A DNA stretch of 64,000 nt from Polaribacter haliotis (lineage in GTDB: Bacteria; Bacteroidota; Bacteroidia; Flavobacteriales; Flavobacteriaceae), in assembly GCF_014784055.1 (NCBI RefSeq), contig NZ_CP061813.1:2862001-2926000 (forward strand), in the 5' to 3' direction. Under the pieces are notes generated by a model that made no database searches, had not been told where the DNA came from, and saw only the letters and a program-made list of their open reading frames with translations. Made by a program: the position numbers and the translations under genes. Every line of letters begins with the position of its first letter. The stretch's first letter is position 1. Of this stretch, positions 49,708 to 58,563 are shown piece by piece.

Positions 49708-49748
49708 TGTTAATTTAACATTAGTATTTGTTAAAAAACGTTAATTTT
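49708..49748 (+). promoter_or_regulatory. GTTAA repeats in the divergent promoter region
   Basis: GTTAA occurs at 49709, 49730 and 49740 (spacings 21 and 10 nt, about two turns and one turn), with TTAACATTA between them. The pattern resembles the repeats before the Pit, porin and first TonB receptor genes but is less regular. TAATTTTG at 49742-49749 could be the -7 element. Confidence 0.3.
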
Positions 49749-49795
49749 GCATACATTTTAATGTAAAAATAATATAAAAATTCAAACAAACTTTT

Positions 49796-52546
49796 ATGAG
49801 AAAAATTTTTCTATCAATGTTTTTGCTTTTATGCTGTTCAGCATATATAAACGCACAAAATGTTGTAAAGGGAATCGTTGTAGATGGCGATTCTGAAAAT
49901 GCTCTGCAAAGTGTCTTAGTAAGTGTAAAAAATACTACCACAAGTAAAGCTACAGATGTAGATGGTGTATTTAATATTACTGGTATTATTAATGGCAATT
50001 ATATTGTAGAGATTAAATTAGCAGGTTACGAAACACAAAACTTTCCTGTAGAACTTTCTGGTAATGTAGTAGATTTAGGCACAATTTTACTTTTTAAAGA
50101 CATTACAGAAGACCAAGATTTAAGTTTAATTACTATTACAGACGACGAGTTAAACGACGATGCTAGTGCAGCAGATAATATTTCTGGTTTGCTACAAGCA
50201 ACAAAAGATGTTTTTTTAAGATCTGCAGCTTTCGAATTCAGTTCTTCTTTTTTTAGAATTAAAGGTTTAGATTCTGGAAATGGAAAAGTGCTTATCAATG
50301 GAATAGAAATGAACAAAATCTATGATGGTAGAGCGCAATGGAGTAACTGGGGTGGTTTAAACGATGTTTTAAGAAATCAAGAATTTAGTAATGGATTATC
50401 TCCATCGAACTTTACTTTTGGAGGCGTTTTAGGTTCTACAAACATGAATACTAGAGCTTCTCAACAAAGACCAGGAGTTAGAATTTCTTATTCTTCTTCT
50501 AATAGAAGTTACCAACATAGAGCTATGGCTACTTATTCTACAGGAATGTTAGAAGATGGTTGGGCAATGACTTTTTCTGGTAGTAGAAGAGCAGGAATAG
50601 AGGGTTTTAACGATGGTACAACTTACAATGCTTATTCTCTTTTTGCATCTATAGAAAAGAAAATTAACGACAACCATAGTCTTAGTTTTACATCTATTTT
50701 TACGCCAAATAGAAGAGGTAAATCTTCTCCTAACACACAAGAAGTTTTCGATTTAAAAGGAATCGAGTATAACGAATATTGGGGGAATTTAAATGGTAGA
50801 AAAGTAAACTCTAGAATTAAGGAAGTAGAAGAACCAATTTTAATGTTAAATCATTTTTGGGACATATCTGAAGGAACTTCACTTCAAACAAACGTAGCAT
50901 ATCAATTTGGTAAAATAGGAAATAGTCGTTTAGATTTTAACGGAGGTGCAAATCCAAGCCCTACATATTACCAATATTTACCAAGTTTTTTTGTTAGGAA
51001 CGACGATTTAGCTGGAGCATATACAGCTAGAGAAAACTTTGAAAATGATGGACAAATAGATTGGAACAGAATTTTCGATGCTAATATTACAAACGCTACA
51101 GCAGGCACAAACAATGCTTATGTTTTGTATGAAGATAGAAATGATGATAAGCAATTTACCGTTAATACAATTTTAAATACAGACATTTCTAACAACATTA
51201 CTTTAAATGGAAAGTTAGAATACAAACGTTTACGTTCTAATAACTTTGCAGAAGTTGTGGATTTGTTAGGTGGAAATGGATATTTAGATATTAATAATTT
51301 TGCAGATACAGAAGCTCAAAAGCAAAACGATTTGCAAAATCCAAACAGAGTAGTTTCTGAAGGAGATACGTTTAGATATAATTATAATTTAAATTCAGAT
51401 TTGGTAAGTGTCTTTGCACAAGCACAATTTAAATACAATAAAGTAGATTTTTATACTGCTGCAAATGTTTCTAGAATTACACATCAAAGAGAAGGTTTAT
51501 ATCAAAATGGACGTTTTCAAAATAACTCTTTAGGTGAATCTGAGAAATTAGATTTTACAAACTATGGAGTAAAAGCTGGAGCAACTTATAAAGTTACTGG
51601 ACGTCATTTATTAGACGCAAATGTTGCTTATTTAACCCAAGCACCAACGATTAGAAATTCTTTTTCTAACTCTAGAGAAAATAATAACATTGTAGAAAAT
51701 TTACAAAGCGAAAAAGTATTTTCTGCAGATGCAAGTTATATTGTAAGAAGCCCAATTATTACTTCTAGATTAACAGGTTATTATACATCTATAAAAGATG
51801 CAACAGAAATTTCTTTCTATTTTGCTGATGGTGTTGGAGGAGATAATACTGCTTTCGTGCAAGAAATTTTATCTGGAATAGAAAAGAAACATGTTGGTTT
51901 AGAATTGGGTATAGAAGCACAAGTTACACCAACAATTAAATTAAAAGGGGCAGCTTCTATTGGACAATTTACTTATGATAATAATCCTGATTTATATCTT
52001 ACTTCAGATGTTATTAATGAGGGTGTTTTCGATGCAAATGGACGTTCTAAAAATTACACATCTAATTTAAAGAATTACAAGATTGCTGCAGGGCCACATA
52101 AAGCATATTCTGTAGGTTTTGAGTACAGGGACCCAGATTATTGGTGGGTTGGAGCAACAACTAACTTTTTTAGTAATACATATGTAGATGTAGCTCCATT
52201 AACAAGATCTAGTAATTTTTATGAAGATTCAGATGGTTTAGCATTTCCAGATTACGATTTAGAAGTTGCTAAAGAACTATTACAACAAGAAAGATTCGAC
52301 GATTATATGGTTGTAAATCTTATTGGAGGAAAATCTTGGAAAATCGACGATAAATATATTAGTGTATTTGCAACAGTAAATAACTTGTTGGGTACAGAAT
52401 ATAAATCTGGAGGTTTTGAGCAAGGTAGAAATGCAAATTATAGACAATTAAGAGAAGATAAATCTTTAGATACACCAGTTTTTGGAAACAAATATTGGTA
52501 TGGAAGAGGTGCTACTTATTTTCTTAACGTAAACATATCATTCTAA
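49796..52546 (+). CDS. TonB-dependent outer-membrane receptor with CarboxypepD_reg-like domain
   Basis: 916 residues: signal peptide (1-20, INAQ), carboxypeptidase-regulatory-like domain (~22-105), a plug (~115-235, FRIKGLDSGNGKVLINGIEMNK) and a beta-barrel ending TYFLNVNISF. The plug contains GGVLGSTNMNTRASQQRPG rather than the SusC TonB-box signature, so it looks like the 'TonB receptor + DUF5689' group. The DUF5689 lipoprotein gene follows after 16 nt. The substrate is unknown; the divergent EEP nuclease suggests a breakdown product of DNA or another phosphodiester. Confidence 0.92.
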   Translation: MRKIFLSMFLLLCCSAYINAQNVVKGIVVDGDSENALQSVLVSVKNTTTSKATDVDGVFNITGIINGNYIVEIKLAGYETQNFPVELSGNVVDLGTILLFKDITEDQDLSLITITDDELNDDASAADNISGLLQATKDVFLRSAAFEFSSSFFRIKGLDSGNGKVLINGIEMNKIYDGRAQWSNWGGLNDVLRNQEFSNGLSPSNFTFGGVLGSTNMNTRASQQRPGVRISYSSSNRSYQHRAMATYSTGMLEDGWAMTFSGSRRAGIEGFNDGTTYNAYSLFASIEKKINDNHSLSFTSIFTPNRRGKSSPNTQEVFDLKGIEYNEYWGNLNGRKVNSRIKEVEEPILMLNHFWDISEGTSLQTNVAYQFGKIGNSRLDFNGGANPSPTYYQYLPSFFVRNDDLAGAYTARENFENDGQIDWNRIFDANITNATAGTNNAYVLYEDRNDDKQFTVNTILNTDISNNITLNGKLEYKRLRSNNFAEVVDLLGGNGYLDINNFADTEAQKQNDLQNPNRVVSEGDTFRYNYNLNSDLVSVFAQAQFKYNKVDFYTAANVSRITHQREGLYQNGRFQNNSLGESEKLDFTNYGVKAGATYKVTGRHLLDANVAYLTQAPTIRNSFSNSRENNNIVENLQSEKVFSADASYIVRSPIITSRLTGYYTSIKDATEISFYFADGVGGDNTAFVQEILSGIEKKHVGLELGIEAQVTPTIKLKGAASIGQFTYDNNPDLYLTSDVINEGVFDANGRSKNYTSNLKNYKIAAGPHKAYSVGFEYRDPDYWWVGATTNFFSNTYVDVAPLTRSSNFYEDSDGLAFPDYDLEVAKELLQQERFDDYMVVNLIGGKSWKIDDKYISVFATVNNLLGTEYKSGGFEQGRNANYRQLREDKSLDTPVFGNKYWYGRGATYFLNVNISF

Positions 52547-52562
52547 AAAAAAACAAATTAAA

Positions 52563-53975
52563 ATGAAAACAAATAAAATAATAATCTTAGTACTAGCATT
52601 AATTACTAGTATATCTTTTACCTCTTGTGTAGAAGATGGAGACTTTACTGTACCACAAAATTTAGGAGCAGAAGAAAATGCAGCAGTAGAAGCAATTAAA
52701 GCAGCAGTAACTGCAGGAACTTTACAAGAAATTTCAATATCTAATTTAAAAGGTTTATTTGTTAGTGGTCAAGCAACAGAAATCACTTCAGATTTGGTAG
52801 TAAAAGGATTCGTAACATCTTCGGATATTTCTGGAAACTTCTACAAAGAACTTTTTATCCAAGATACACCAAGTAGCCCAACTGCAGCAATTAAAATTGC
52901 GATTGAGTTAACAGACTCTTACAATAAATATAATTTAGGAAGAGAAGTTTACGTAAACCTAAAAGGTTTATTTATTGGAGAAACAAGATCTGGAGATGGA
53001 GTTATAGCAATTGGTGGTTCTAAAAATGAAGATGATGAAATAGAAAACTTATCATTAAACCAAGTAGAAACTTTAACTTTAAGAGCAGGAAATACAGAAG
53101 AATTAGTAGGTTTAGAAATTAAATTATCTGAATTAAACGACAGTCATGTTGGTCTTTTTGTAAAAATTAGCGATGCTCAATTTCCTACGAGTTTAGCAGG
53201 AAAAACATATGTAGATGCTAATGATGCGTTCGATACACAAAGAATGTTAGAAGCTTGTGACGGTTTTGGATATTCGAACTTTATCTTAGAAACAAGTGCT
53301 TTTGCAAGTTTTAAATTTTCAGTTTTACCTTCTGGAGGTGGAAGTATATCTGCAGTAGTTTCTAAGACTTTTAATGGTAGCGACTTAGTATTGGCTTTAA
53401 ACGATGTTAAAGATGTAGACATGGAAGGTGCAAGATGTGCTCCATTAAACATTGCAGATTTTACTGTATTAGAAGAATTAGATTTCGATGCAGGTACAGA
53501 TAACACAAATTTAGATTTTCCAAATTGGACAAACGTGGCAACAGAAGGAAACGAACTTTGGACAGAGCAAATTTTTAGTGGAAATGGATATGCAGAGTTT
53601 AGTGGATTTAGATCTGGAGATGCAGTAAATGTTGGTTGGTTAATTTCTCCTGCAATAGATATGAGTGCAAGTAGCAATGTATTTTTAAGCTTTAAATCTG
53701 CACAACACCATTTAGATTCAGATGCAAATACATTAGAGGTTTTTGTTTCAACAGATTTCGATGGAACAGATGTAGCTGGAGCAACTTGGCAACCAATAAG
53801 TGCTAATTTAGCAAACAGAAGCGATTCTTGGTATGCATTTAAAGATGCTGGTTTAACCGATTTATCTTCTTATACAGGAACTTTATATGTAGGTTATAAA
53901 TACACTGGTTCTGGAACAGATACAGAATTAGATGGAGCTTATATGATAGACGATTTTAAAATTTTAGGAAAGTAA
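52563..53975 (+). CDS. DUF5689 lipoprotein with choice-of-anchor-J-like domain
   Basis: 470 residues. Lipoprotein signal (ISFTSC, Cys near 22). The DUF5689 domain (~45-290) includes ISNLKGLFVSGQATEITSDLVVKG in blocks, GNFYKELFIQDTPSSP and VYVNLKGLFIGE. The C-terminal ~150 residues are a beta-sandwich of the choice-of-anchor J type (WTEQIFSGNGYAEFSG, GWLISPAIDMSASSNVFLSF, DGAYMIDDFKI). It should be a surface-exposed partner of the TonB receptor encoded 16 nt upstream. It has OB-fold-like features but no catalytic motif that I can see. Confidence 0.88.
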   Translation: MKTNKIIILVLALITSISFTSCVEDGDFTVPQNLGAEENAAVEAIKAAVTAGTLQEISISNLKGLFVSGQATEITSDLVVKGFVTSSDISGNFYKELFIQDTPSSPTAAIKIAIELTDSYNKYNLGREVYVNLKGLFIGETRSGDGVIAIGGSKNEDDEIENLSLNQVETLTLRAGNTEELVGLEIKLSELNDSHVGLFVKISDAQFPTSLAGKTYVDANDAFDTQRMLEACDGFGYSNFILETSAFASFKFSVLPSGGGSISAVVSKTFNGSDLVLALNDVKDVDMEGARCAPLNIADFTVLEELDFDAGTDNTNLDFPNWTNVATEGNELWTEQIFSGNGYAEFSGFRSGDAVNVGWLISPAIDMSASSNVFLSFKSAQHHLDSDANTLEVFVSTDFDGTDVAGATWQPISANLANRSDSWYAFKDAGLTDLSSYTGTLYVGYKYTGSGTDTELDGAYMIDDFKILGK

Positions 53976-54000
53976 TTTCTTAGAAATTTAACGCATAAAA

Positions 54001-54036
54001 AAACCAGTAAAGAAGAACTTCTTTACTGGTTTTTTC
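54001..54036. terminator. Bidirectional terminator between DUF5689 gene and cassette B
   Basis: AAACCAGTAAAGAAG pairs with CTTCTTTACTGGTTT across AA, flanked by A and T runs; convergent genes on both sides. Confidence 0.93.
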
Positions 54037-54053
54037 ATTTTGAGAATATACAA

Positions 54054-54698
54054 TTATGGTGTATAAATTTTATGTTTTATTGCATACATAACCATACCAA
54101 CCCTATTTTTTACATTCAATTTTGTAAATAAAACATCTCTATAACCATCTATTGTTTTTGGGCTTAAACACATTTTATCTGCAATTTCTTTGTAAGTTAA
54201 TTCAGAACAAGAATGCTTCATAAAAGCAATTTCTCTATCTTTAAAAGTAATGTTGTTTGTTTCGTTTCCAGAAATAGATTGCATTAATAAATTAGTTACA
54301 TTTTTTGTATGAAAAAAACCATTTTCTACTATTTCTAACAATGCATTTTCTAAAACAGTTTTCTCAGTATCTTTTAAAAGATAACCAACTGCACCTGCTT
54401 TTAGCATTTTTAAAACTGTAGTATCTGCATCTTCCACAGACAATGCCATTACATTTACATAACTATGGTTTTCCGAAATCCAAGCTGTGGTTTCAATTCC
54501 ATTCATAATTGGCATATTAATGTCCATTAAAACAACGTCTGGAATATTTTGCGGAGAAGCATTAAATTTATCAATTAATTCTTGTCCGTTTTTGCAAGTA
54601 TACAATACTTTAAACTTGTCAAAAGAATTAACCATGCCTGCAATTGCTTGAGACAATAATGTGTGGTCATCAACAATTACTACCGAATTTTTTATCAT
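54054..54698 (-). CDS. NarL/FixJ-type response regulator (cassette B)
   Basis: 214 residues: receiver (DD at 10-11, phosphoacceptor D59 in VVLMDINMP, Lys in LLKDTEK) and a LuxR-type HTH (~150-205: TFKDREIAFMKHSCSELTYK, IADKMCLSPKTIDGYR). It overlaps the kinase gene by 4 nt (ATGA). Layout and size parallel the regulator of cassette A; the two share LLKDT and GVGASSYLL/AGAVGYLL-type regions. It ends at the bidirectional terminator. Confidence 0.93.
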   Translation of the reverse strand: MIKNSVVIVDDHTLLSQAIAGMVNSFDKFKVLYTCKNGQELIDKFNASPQNIPDVVLMDINMPIMNGIETTAWISENHSYVNVMALSVEDADTTVLKMLKAGAVGYLLKDTEKTVLENALLEIVENGFFHTKNVTNLLMQSISGNETNNITFKDREIAFMKHSCSELTYKEIADKMCLSPKTIDGYRDVLFTKLNVKNRVGMVMYAIKHKIYTP

Positions 54699-55447
54699 AA
54701 TTTGTAATGTATTAAAAGTGTTGTTCCCTTATTTTTTTCTGATGTAAAAACAGCTTCTGCTCCAATTAACTTTGCTCTATTAGAAATATTATCAAGTCCA
54801 ATTCCTTTGCCTTTTTCTTCGGAAGCTAAAAAACCAATTCCATTATCTTGGGCAGAGACAATCATTTCCTTTTCTGTGTATTTTAAAACTACATCCAATT
54901 TAGAAGCCTTAGAATGTTTAATTGTGTTCGAAAAGAATTCTTGTAAAATTCTAAATATAACAATACTTACTTTTTTATCAATTTGTTGTTCTTTTCCTTT
55001 GATAGTTAAACTAGAATCAATGAAATTAAGGCGATTAAAACGATCTATTTCCAATTGAATTGCTTCTTCTAATTCAATATTTTTAATCGCTTCTGGATTA
55101 ATTAATTTTGATAAAGCTCGCACTTCATTTAAACCTTTAGAAATAGTTTGGGAAACGTCTTTTATATTTTCTGGTGTTGCATTTTGTAGCTGTATTTTTG
55201 CTAATGTTAAAAGCTGACCAATATTATCATGCAGTTCCCAACTAATATTTCGCAATGTTTCTTCTCGAATTTCTATTTGTGTTTCTATAATTTCACGTTC
55301 GAAACGTTTTTTTGTTGCTTTTTGCTTTAATAATAATTTATTCTTACGTTTTTGAAAAACTGCAAATAACAGTATAATAGAAATAATAATAAAAACAATA
55401 ATAATTGTAGATATGTATAAAATTATTTGACTTTCTTCTGACTCCAT
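54695..55447 (-). CDS. Sensor histidine kinase, HisKA_3 type, one TM helix (cassette B)
   Basis: 250 residues from the ATG giving MESEESQ; a start seven codons upstream lies within the 7TM gene. One membrane helix (~9-31), almost no periplasmic part, then a linker, HisKA_3 with His73 in ISWELHDNIGQLLTLAK and HATPase_c (EFFSNTIKHSKAS, DNGIGF, GKGIGLDNISNR). The 7TM gene ends inside it (25-nt overlap), which implies translational coupling. As in cassette A, a separate sensor is expected. Confidence 0.92.
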   Translation of the reverse strand: MESEESQIILYISTIIIVFIIISIILLFAVFQKRKNKLLLKQKATKKRFEREIIETQIEIREETLRNISWELHDNIGQLLTLAKIQLQNATPENIKDVSQTISKGLNEVRALSKLINPEAIKNIELEEAIQLEIDRFNRLNFIDSSLTIKGKEQQIDKKVSIVIFRILQEFFSNTIKHSKASKLDVVLKYTEKEMIVSAQDNGIGFLASEEKGKGIGLDNISNRAKLIGAEAVFTSEKNKGTTLLIHYKL

Positions 55448-56072
55448 AAGATTCCAAATATAAAACAAGAATGCATTAAAATTGCTAAAACTCTTTGAAC
55501 ATTAAAAATAAAATCTAAAGTATTTTCCGATAATCCATCCATTTTAGGAAATATTGATACAAAAGGAATTGATGCCAAATAATAAAGAAGTAAACCAAAA
55601 GTAATCCAAAAAGAAAGTGTTTTTTTATAATCTAAAATTTTATCAGAATTTAAAACTTCTTTTAAATATAATATTAAAACTATACTAATTAAAATTGAGC
55701 CGATAATGTCCGAAATACTATTGTAAGGTGTTAAAAATAAACCTTGTGTTATTTGATATAAAGATGTTATTAAAAAGTTAAATTAAAAATATAAAAAGAA
55801 AAAGTTAAAAATTTTTTAGTATTTTTTTCTTGTATTATTCCCCTATAAAATAGAAACAATAAATTATATTGTAATACAATTAATAAGTTATAGAAAATAA
55901 TATTGGTGACTATAACTTTAAGGTAAGCTAAGATATAACCTACAAAATCAAGCGTAAACATACAAAATAAAAATCCTATAAAATAGTTGATATTTATATC
56001 TTTAATCTTACTTCTATATATAAGAAATAAGATTAAAGATATAAATGAAAAAAAATAGATTAGATTATTCAT
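55423..56072 (-). pseudogene. Seven-helix membrane protein gene broken by a single-base deletion (cassette B)
   Basis: From MNNLIYFFSF (ATG inside the lipoprotein stop region, ATGAATAA overlap) the frame runs 100 residues to TAA at 55770. The next frame, starting LITSLYQITQGL, is open for 116 residues to 55423. One extra T in the run ACTTTTTAA at 55771-55778 would join them into 216 residues with about seven helices. This equals the cassette A protein (215 residues) in length, helix number and the motif of KK followed by an aromatic helix (YKKTLSFWITFGLLLYY versus EKKFVYFNAGFFVYT). Either a true mutation, a programmed shift or a homopolymer error. Confidence 0.75.
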
Positions 56073-56682
56073 TACCTGAATTATGGTAAGGAGGATATAC
56101 ATTACTTCTATTTGCACTAGAGCTTTCCAAGTCTTGTGGAGGGCTTAATCTTGCAAAAATATTTGGTAAAATACTTGCTCTACTTACCTTTCTCGTATTT
56201 TCGTTTGTAAACTTGTTTAAAAACTCTTGCATAGCAACTGGGTTTCCATTATCTGAATATAAAGGCTCGTAAGCAACATTTTTCTTCCCTTTAATAGTTG
56301 TTGTAGGTGAAAGAATTAAGGTTTGCTTTTTTTGTAGTTTTTCATCTTTATAATTTGCTGGATAAGCAGCAGAAAAAATTCGTATTCCTTCTAAGGGAAT
56401 ATCTTTTTCTTTAGACAATCTCTCAATATAAGCAATGTATTGTTTAAGTTGTTCTATTGTATAATGCATAGAAATAGTTTCCACACCACCAGCATTCTCA
56501 TCTAAAACTTTCTTTTGATTGTTATCATATTCCTCGAACATCGATGCCATTTCTTGGTAAGTTAAAGCAGTAGATGGCCTTTCGTTATTATTGTAACAAG
56601 AATTACAATCTTTTGGTTTTACTGGATCACACGAAAAAAGTACACTTATACAAAGTGCAAAAACAAAATAATTTAATTTCAT
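56065..56682 (-). CDS. Lipoprotein opening cassette B, unknown function
   Basis: 205 residues. Lipoprotein signal (VLFSC, Cys18) followed by a Cys-rich segment (CNSCYNN). Helical middle (TYQEMASMFEEYDNNQKKVLDEN; TIEQLKQYIAYIERLSKEK), then DIPLEGIRIFSAAYPANYKDEK, a strand QTLILSPT and a G-K turn. The IPLE-x-[IL]-R element and what follows resemble the small protein of cassette A (IPLEDLK, LIIVGVDANGK). The tail is disordered (RLSPPQDLESSSANRSN). It would be attached to a membrane facing the periplasm or outside; a ligand-binding role is guessed. Confidence 0.78.
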   Translation of the reverse strand: MKLNYFVFALCISVLFSCDPVKPKDCNSCYNNNERPSTALTYQEMASMFEEYDNNQKKVLDENAGGVETISMHYTIEQLKQYIAYIERLSKEKDIPLEGIRIFSAAYPANYKDEKLQKKQTLILSPTTTIKGKKNVAYEPLYSDNGNPVAMQEFLNKFTNENTRKVSRASILPNIFARLSPPQDLESSSANRSNVYPPYHNSGNE

Positions 56683-56913
56683 AATTGGTTAATTTTAAAT
56701 TTCATACAAAATACATATTTATGTTTATTATCGGCTAAAATATTTCATTCAAAATATTAAGTACCTGTTAAATAGTAGAGTAAGTTTTTTTTAATATATT
56801 TTTTAGGGTGTTTTTCCTGTAGAATTTATAATGTAATGCCTGATAGATTTATGAAACAATAATTTCAATTTTGTAGCAGAAAAAGAAGTTTTATTACTTA
56901 GGGAAGATTGCGA

Positions 56914-56949
56914 AAAAAAACACCTCATTTTATTTGAGGTGTTTTTTCT
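56914..56949. terminator. Terminator-like hairpin in front of mce
   Basis: AAAAAACACCTCA pairs with TGAGGTGTTTTTT, with A and T runs on both sides. It ends 11 nt before the mce start codon, so for the plus strand it would act within the leader. No gene ends just upstream on either strand. The 230 nt before it hold no reading frame. Confidence 0.75.
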
Positions 56950-56960
56950 ATTTTTACAAT

Positions 56961-57362
56961 ATGAAAAAAATAGAACATATTGGAATCGCAGTTAAAGATT
57001 TAGAAACTTCGAATACGTTATTTGCATCACTTTTTGGAAAACCACATTATAAAGTGGAAGAAGTAGCTTCTGAAGGTGTAAAAACAGCGTTTTTTAAATC
57101 TGGACCTAATAAAATTGAGTTATTACAAGCTACAAATCCAGAAAGTGCGATTGCAAAGTTTATTGATAAAAAGGGAGAAGGAATTCATCATATTGCATTT
57201 GCAGTTTCTAACATAAAAGCAGAAATAAAAAGACTTACAAAAGAAGGTTTTGTAGTTTTAAATAAAGAACCTAAAATAGGAGCAGACAACAAGTTAGTAG
57301 CTTTTTTGCATCCAAAATCTACTAATGGTGTTTTAATAGAACTATGTCAAGAAAGAGATTAG
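56961..57362 (+). CDS. mce: Methylmalonyl-CoA epimerase
   Basis: 133 residues from MKKIEHIGIAV; the earlier possible start would lie in the terminator-like hairpin. VOC/glyoxalase fold with metal ligands in EHIGIAV (His6), KIELLQ (Glu ~52), IHHIAFAV (His ~80) and VLIELC (Glu near the end). It interconverts (R)- and (S)-methylmalonyl-CoA in propionyl-CoA metabolism, working with methylmalonyl-CoA mutase, which is not in this window. Monocistronic or leading into ftsX (72-nt gap). Confidence 0.94.
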   Translation: MKKIEHIGIAVKDLETSNTLFASLFGKPHYKVEEVASEGVKTAFFKSGPNKIELLQATNPESAIAKFIDKKGEGIHHIAFAVSNIKAEIKRLTKEGFVVLNKEPKIGADNKLVAFLHPKSTNGVLIELCQERD

Positions 57363-57434
57363 TTAAAATACTGCTAACGAACACTGTCAAATGCTCACGA
57401 ATTATTATCTTGCACCGTTAAAAAAATAGTACGA

Positions 57435-58313
57435 ATGGCTTCAAAATTTGAATCTTATCAAAAAAGACGTTTAGCATCTTCTTACATTTCTGTTGTAATA
57501 AGTATTGCTTTGGTACTTTTTATGGTAGGTGTTTTAGGTTTTGTACTTTTAAAATCTACCTTGGTTGCCAATCGTGTAAAGGAAAAAGTGGCTGTTACCT
57601 TGTTCTTAAAAGATAATGTAAGTAGAAAACAAATAGATGGTTTTAAGGAATCTCTACAAAAAGAAGAATTCACAAAAAGAATTATTTATACTTCTAAACA
57701 GCAAGCTGCAAAAAATTACAGCAAAGAAATTGGCGAAGATTTTATGAAGTTTGTTGGAGAAAATCCATTAAAAAACGGAATAGATATTTATTTAAAAGCG
57801 GCATTTGTAACACCAGAAAAAATGCAAGAACTAGAAACACGTTTTCTTAAAAATGCATTTGTTGCAGAAGTTACTTACGATAAATTGCTTATAAATTTAA
57901 TTACAAAAAACATTAAAAGAATTAGCTTTTGGTTGTTAGTTTTAAGTGGTTTCTTTGGTTTGGTAGCAATTATTTTAATTAATAGTTCTATTCGACTTTC
58001 AATTTACTCTAAAAGATTTAATATAAAAACCATGCAAATGGTTGGTGCAACAAAAAGTTTTATTAGAAAACCTTTTATTTGGCGAAGTATAAGATTAGGT
58101 TTTATTGGTGCGTTTTTAGCATTAATTGGCCTGGCTGTTGTTATTTATTATGCAGATAAATTTGCACCAAGCTTAGGTTTGTTAAAGGATTATGTTTCTT
58201 TATCTTACTTAACTGGTGGTGTTTTAATAGTAGCATTTTTAATTACTTGGTTAAGCACTTTTTTTGCCACACAACGTTTCTTAAATTTACGAACAGACGA
58301 ACTTTATTATTAA
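57435..58313 (+). CDS. ftsX: Cell division protein FtsX-like permease
   Basis: 292 residues, four membrane helices: one near 17-40, a periplasmic domain (~45-160, AVTLFLKDNVSRKQIDGFKESL), then three helices (~170-190, 220-240, 260-285). It should form an ABC-type complex with FtsE at the septum and control peptidoglycan hydrolases. The EcfD-like order of helices and the ISFWLLVLSGFFGLVAIILI segment are typical. Followed by DUF3098 after 4 nt, the usual Bacteroidota arrangement. Confidence 0.94.
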   Translation: MASKFESYQKRRLASSYISVVISIALVLFMVGVLGFVLLKSTLVANRVKEKVAVTLFLKDNVSRKQIDGFKESLQKEEFTKRIIYTSKQQAAKNYSKEIGEDFMKFVGENPLKNGIDIYLKAAFVTPEKMQELETRFLKNAFVAEVTYDKLLINLITKNIKRISFWLLVLSGFFGLVAIILINSSIRLSIYSKRFNIKTMQMVGATKSFIRKPFIWRSIRLGFIGAFLALIGLAVVIYYADKFAPSLGLLKDYVSLSYLTGGVLIVAFLITWLSTFFATQRFLNLRTDELYY

Positions 58314-58317
58314 TTAC

Positions 58318-58560
58318 ATGGAAAACGAAAACATTCAAAAACCAGAATTTTTATTCGGAAAAAAGAACTACATTATTATGGTAGTTGGTCTTATCTTTAT
58401 CTCTTTAGGCTTTATTTTTATGGCTGGTGGAGGAAGTGATAACCCTGAAGTTTTTAACGAAGAAATTTACAATTGGCAACGAATTCGTTTGGCGCCAACT
58501 TTGGTAATTATTGGTTTGGGAATTGAAATTTATGCAATTTTAGCAAATCCTAATAAATAA
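58318..58560 (+). CDS. DUF3098 membrane protein
   Basis: 80 residues with two membrane helices (IIMVVGLIFISLGFIFMAGG and LAPTLVIIGLGIEIYAILA). The FGKKNYI start of helix 1 and FNEEIYNWQRIRLAP between helices are the family signature. Function unknown. It is almost always located between ftsX and uppP in Bacteroidota, so a link to cell division or envelope synthesis is likely but inferred. Confidence 0.92.
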   Translation: MENENIQKPEFLFGKKNYIIMVVGLIFISLGFIFMAGGGSDNPEVFNEEIYNWQRIRLAPTLVIIGLGIEIYAILANPNK

Positions 58561-58563
58561 AGA

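Noticed and set aside
53177..53677. Minus-strand reading frame of 166 codons within the DUF5689 gene
   Set aside because: Antisense shadow of a gene with clear lipobox and domains; no promoter or start context of its own.
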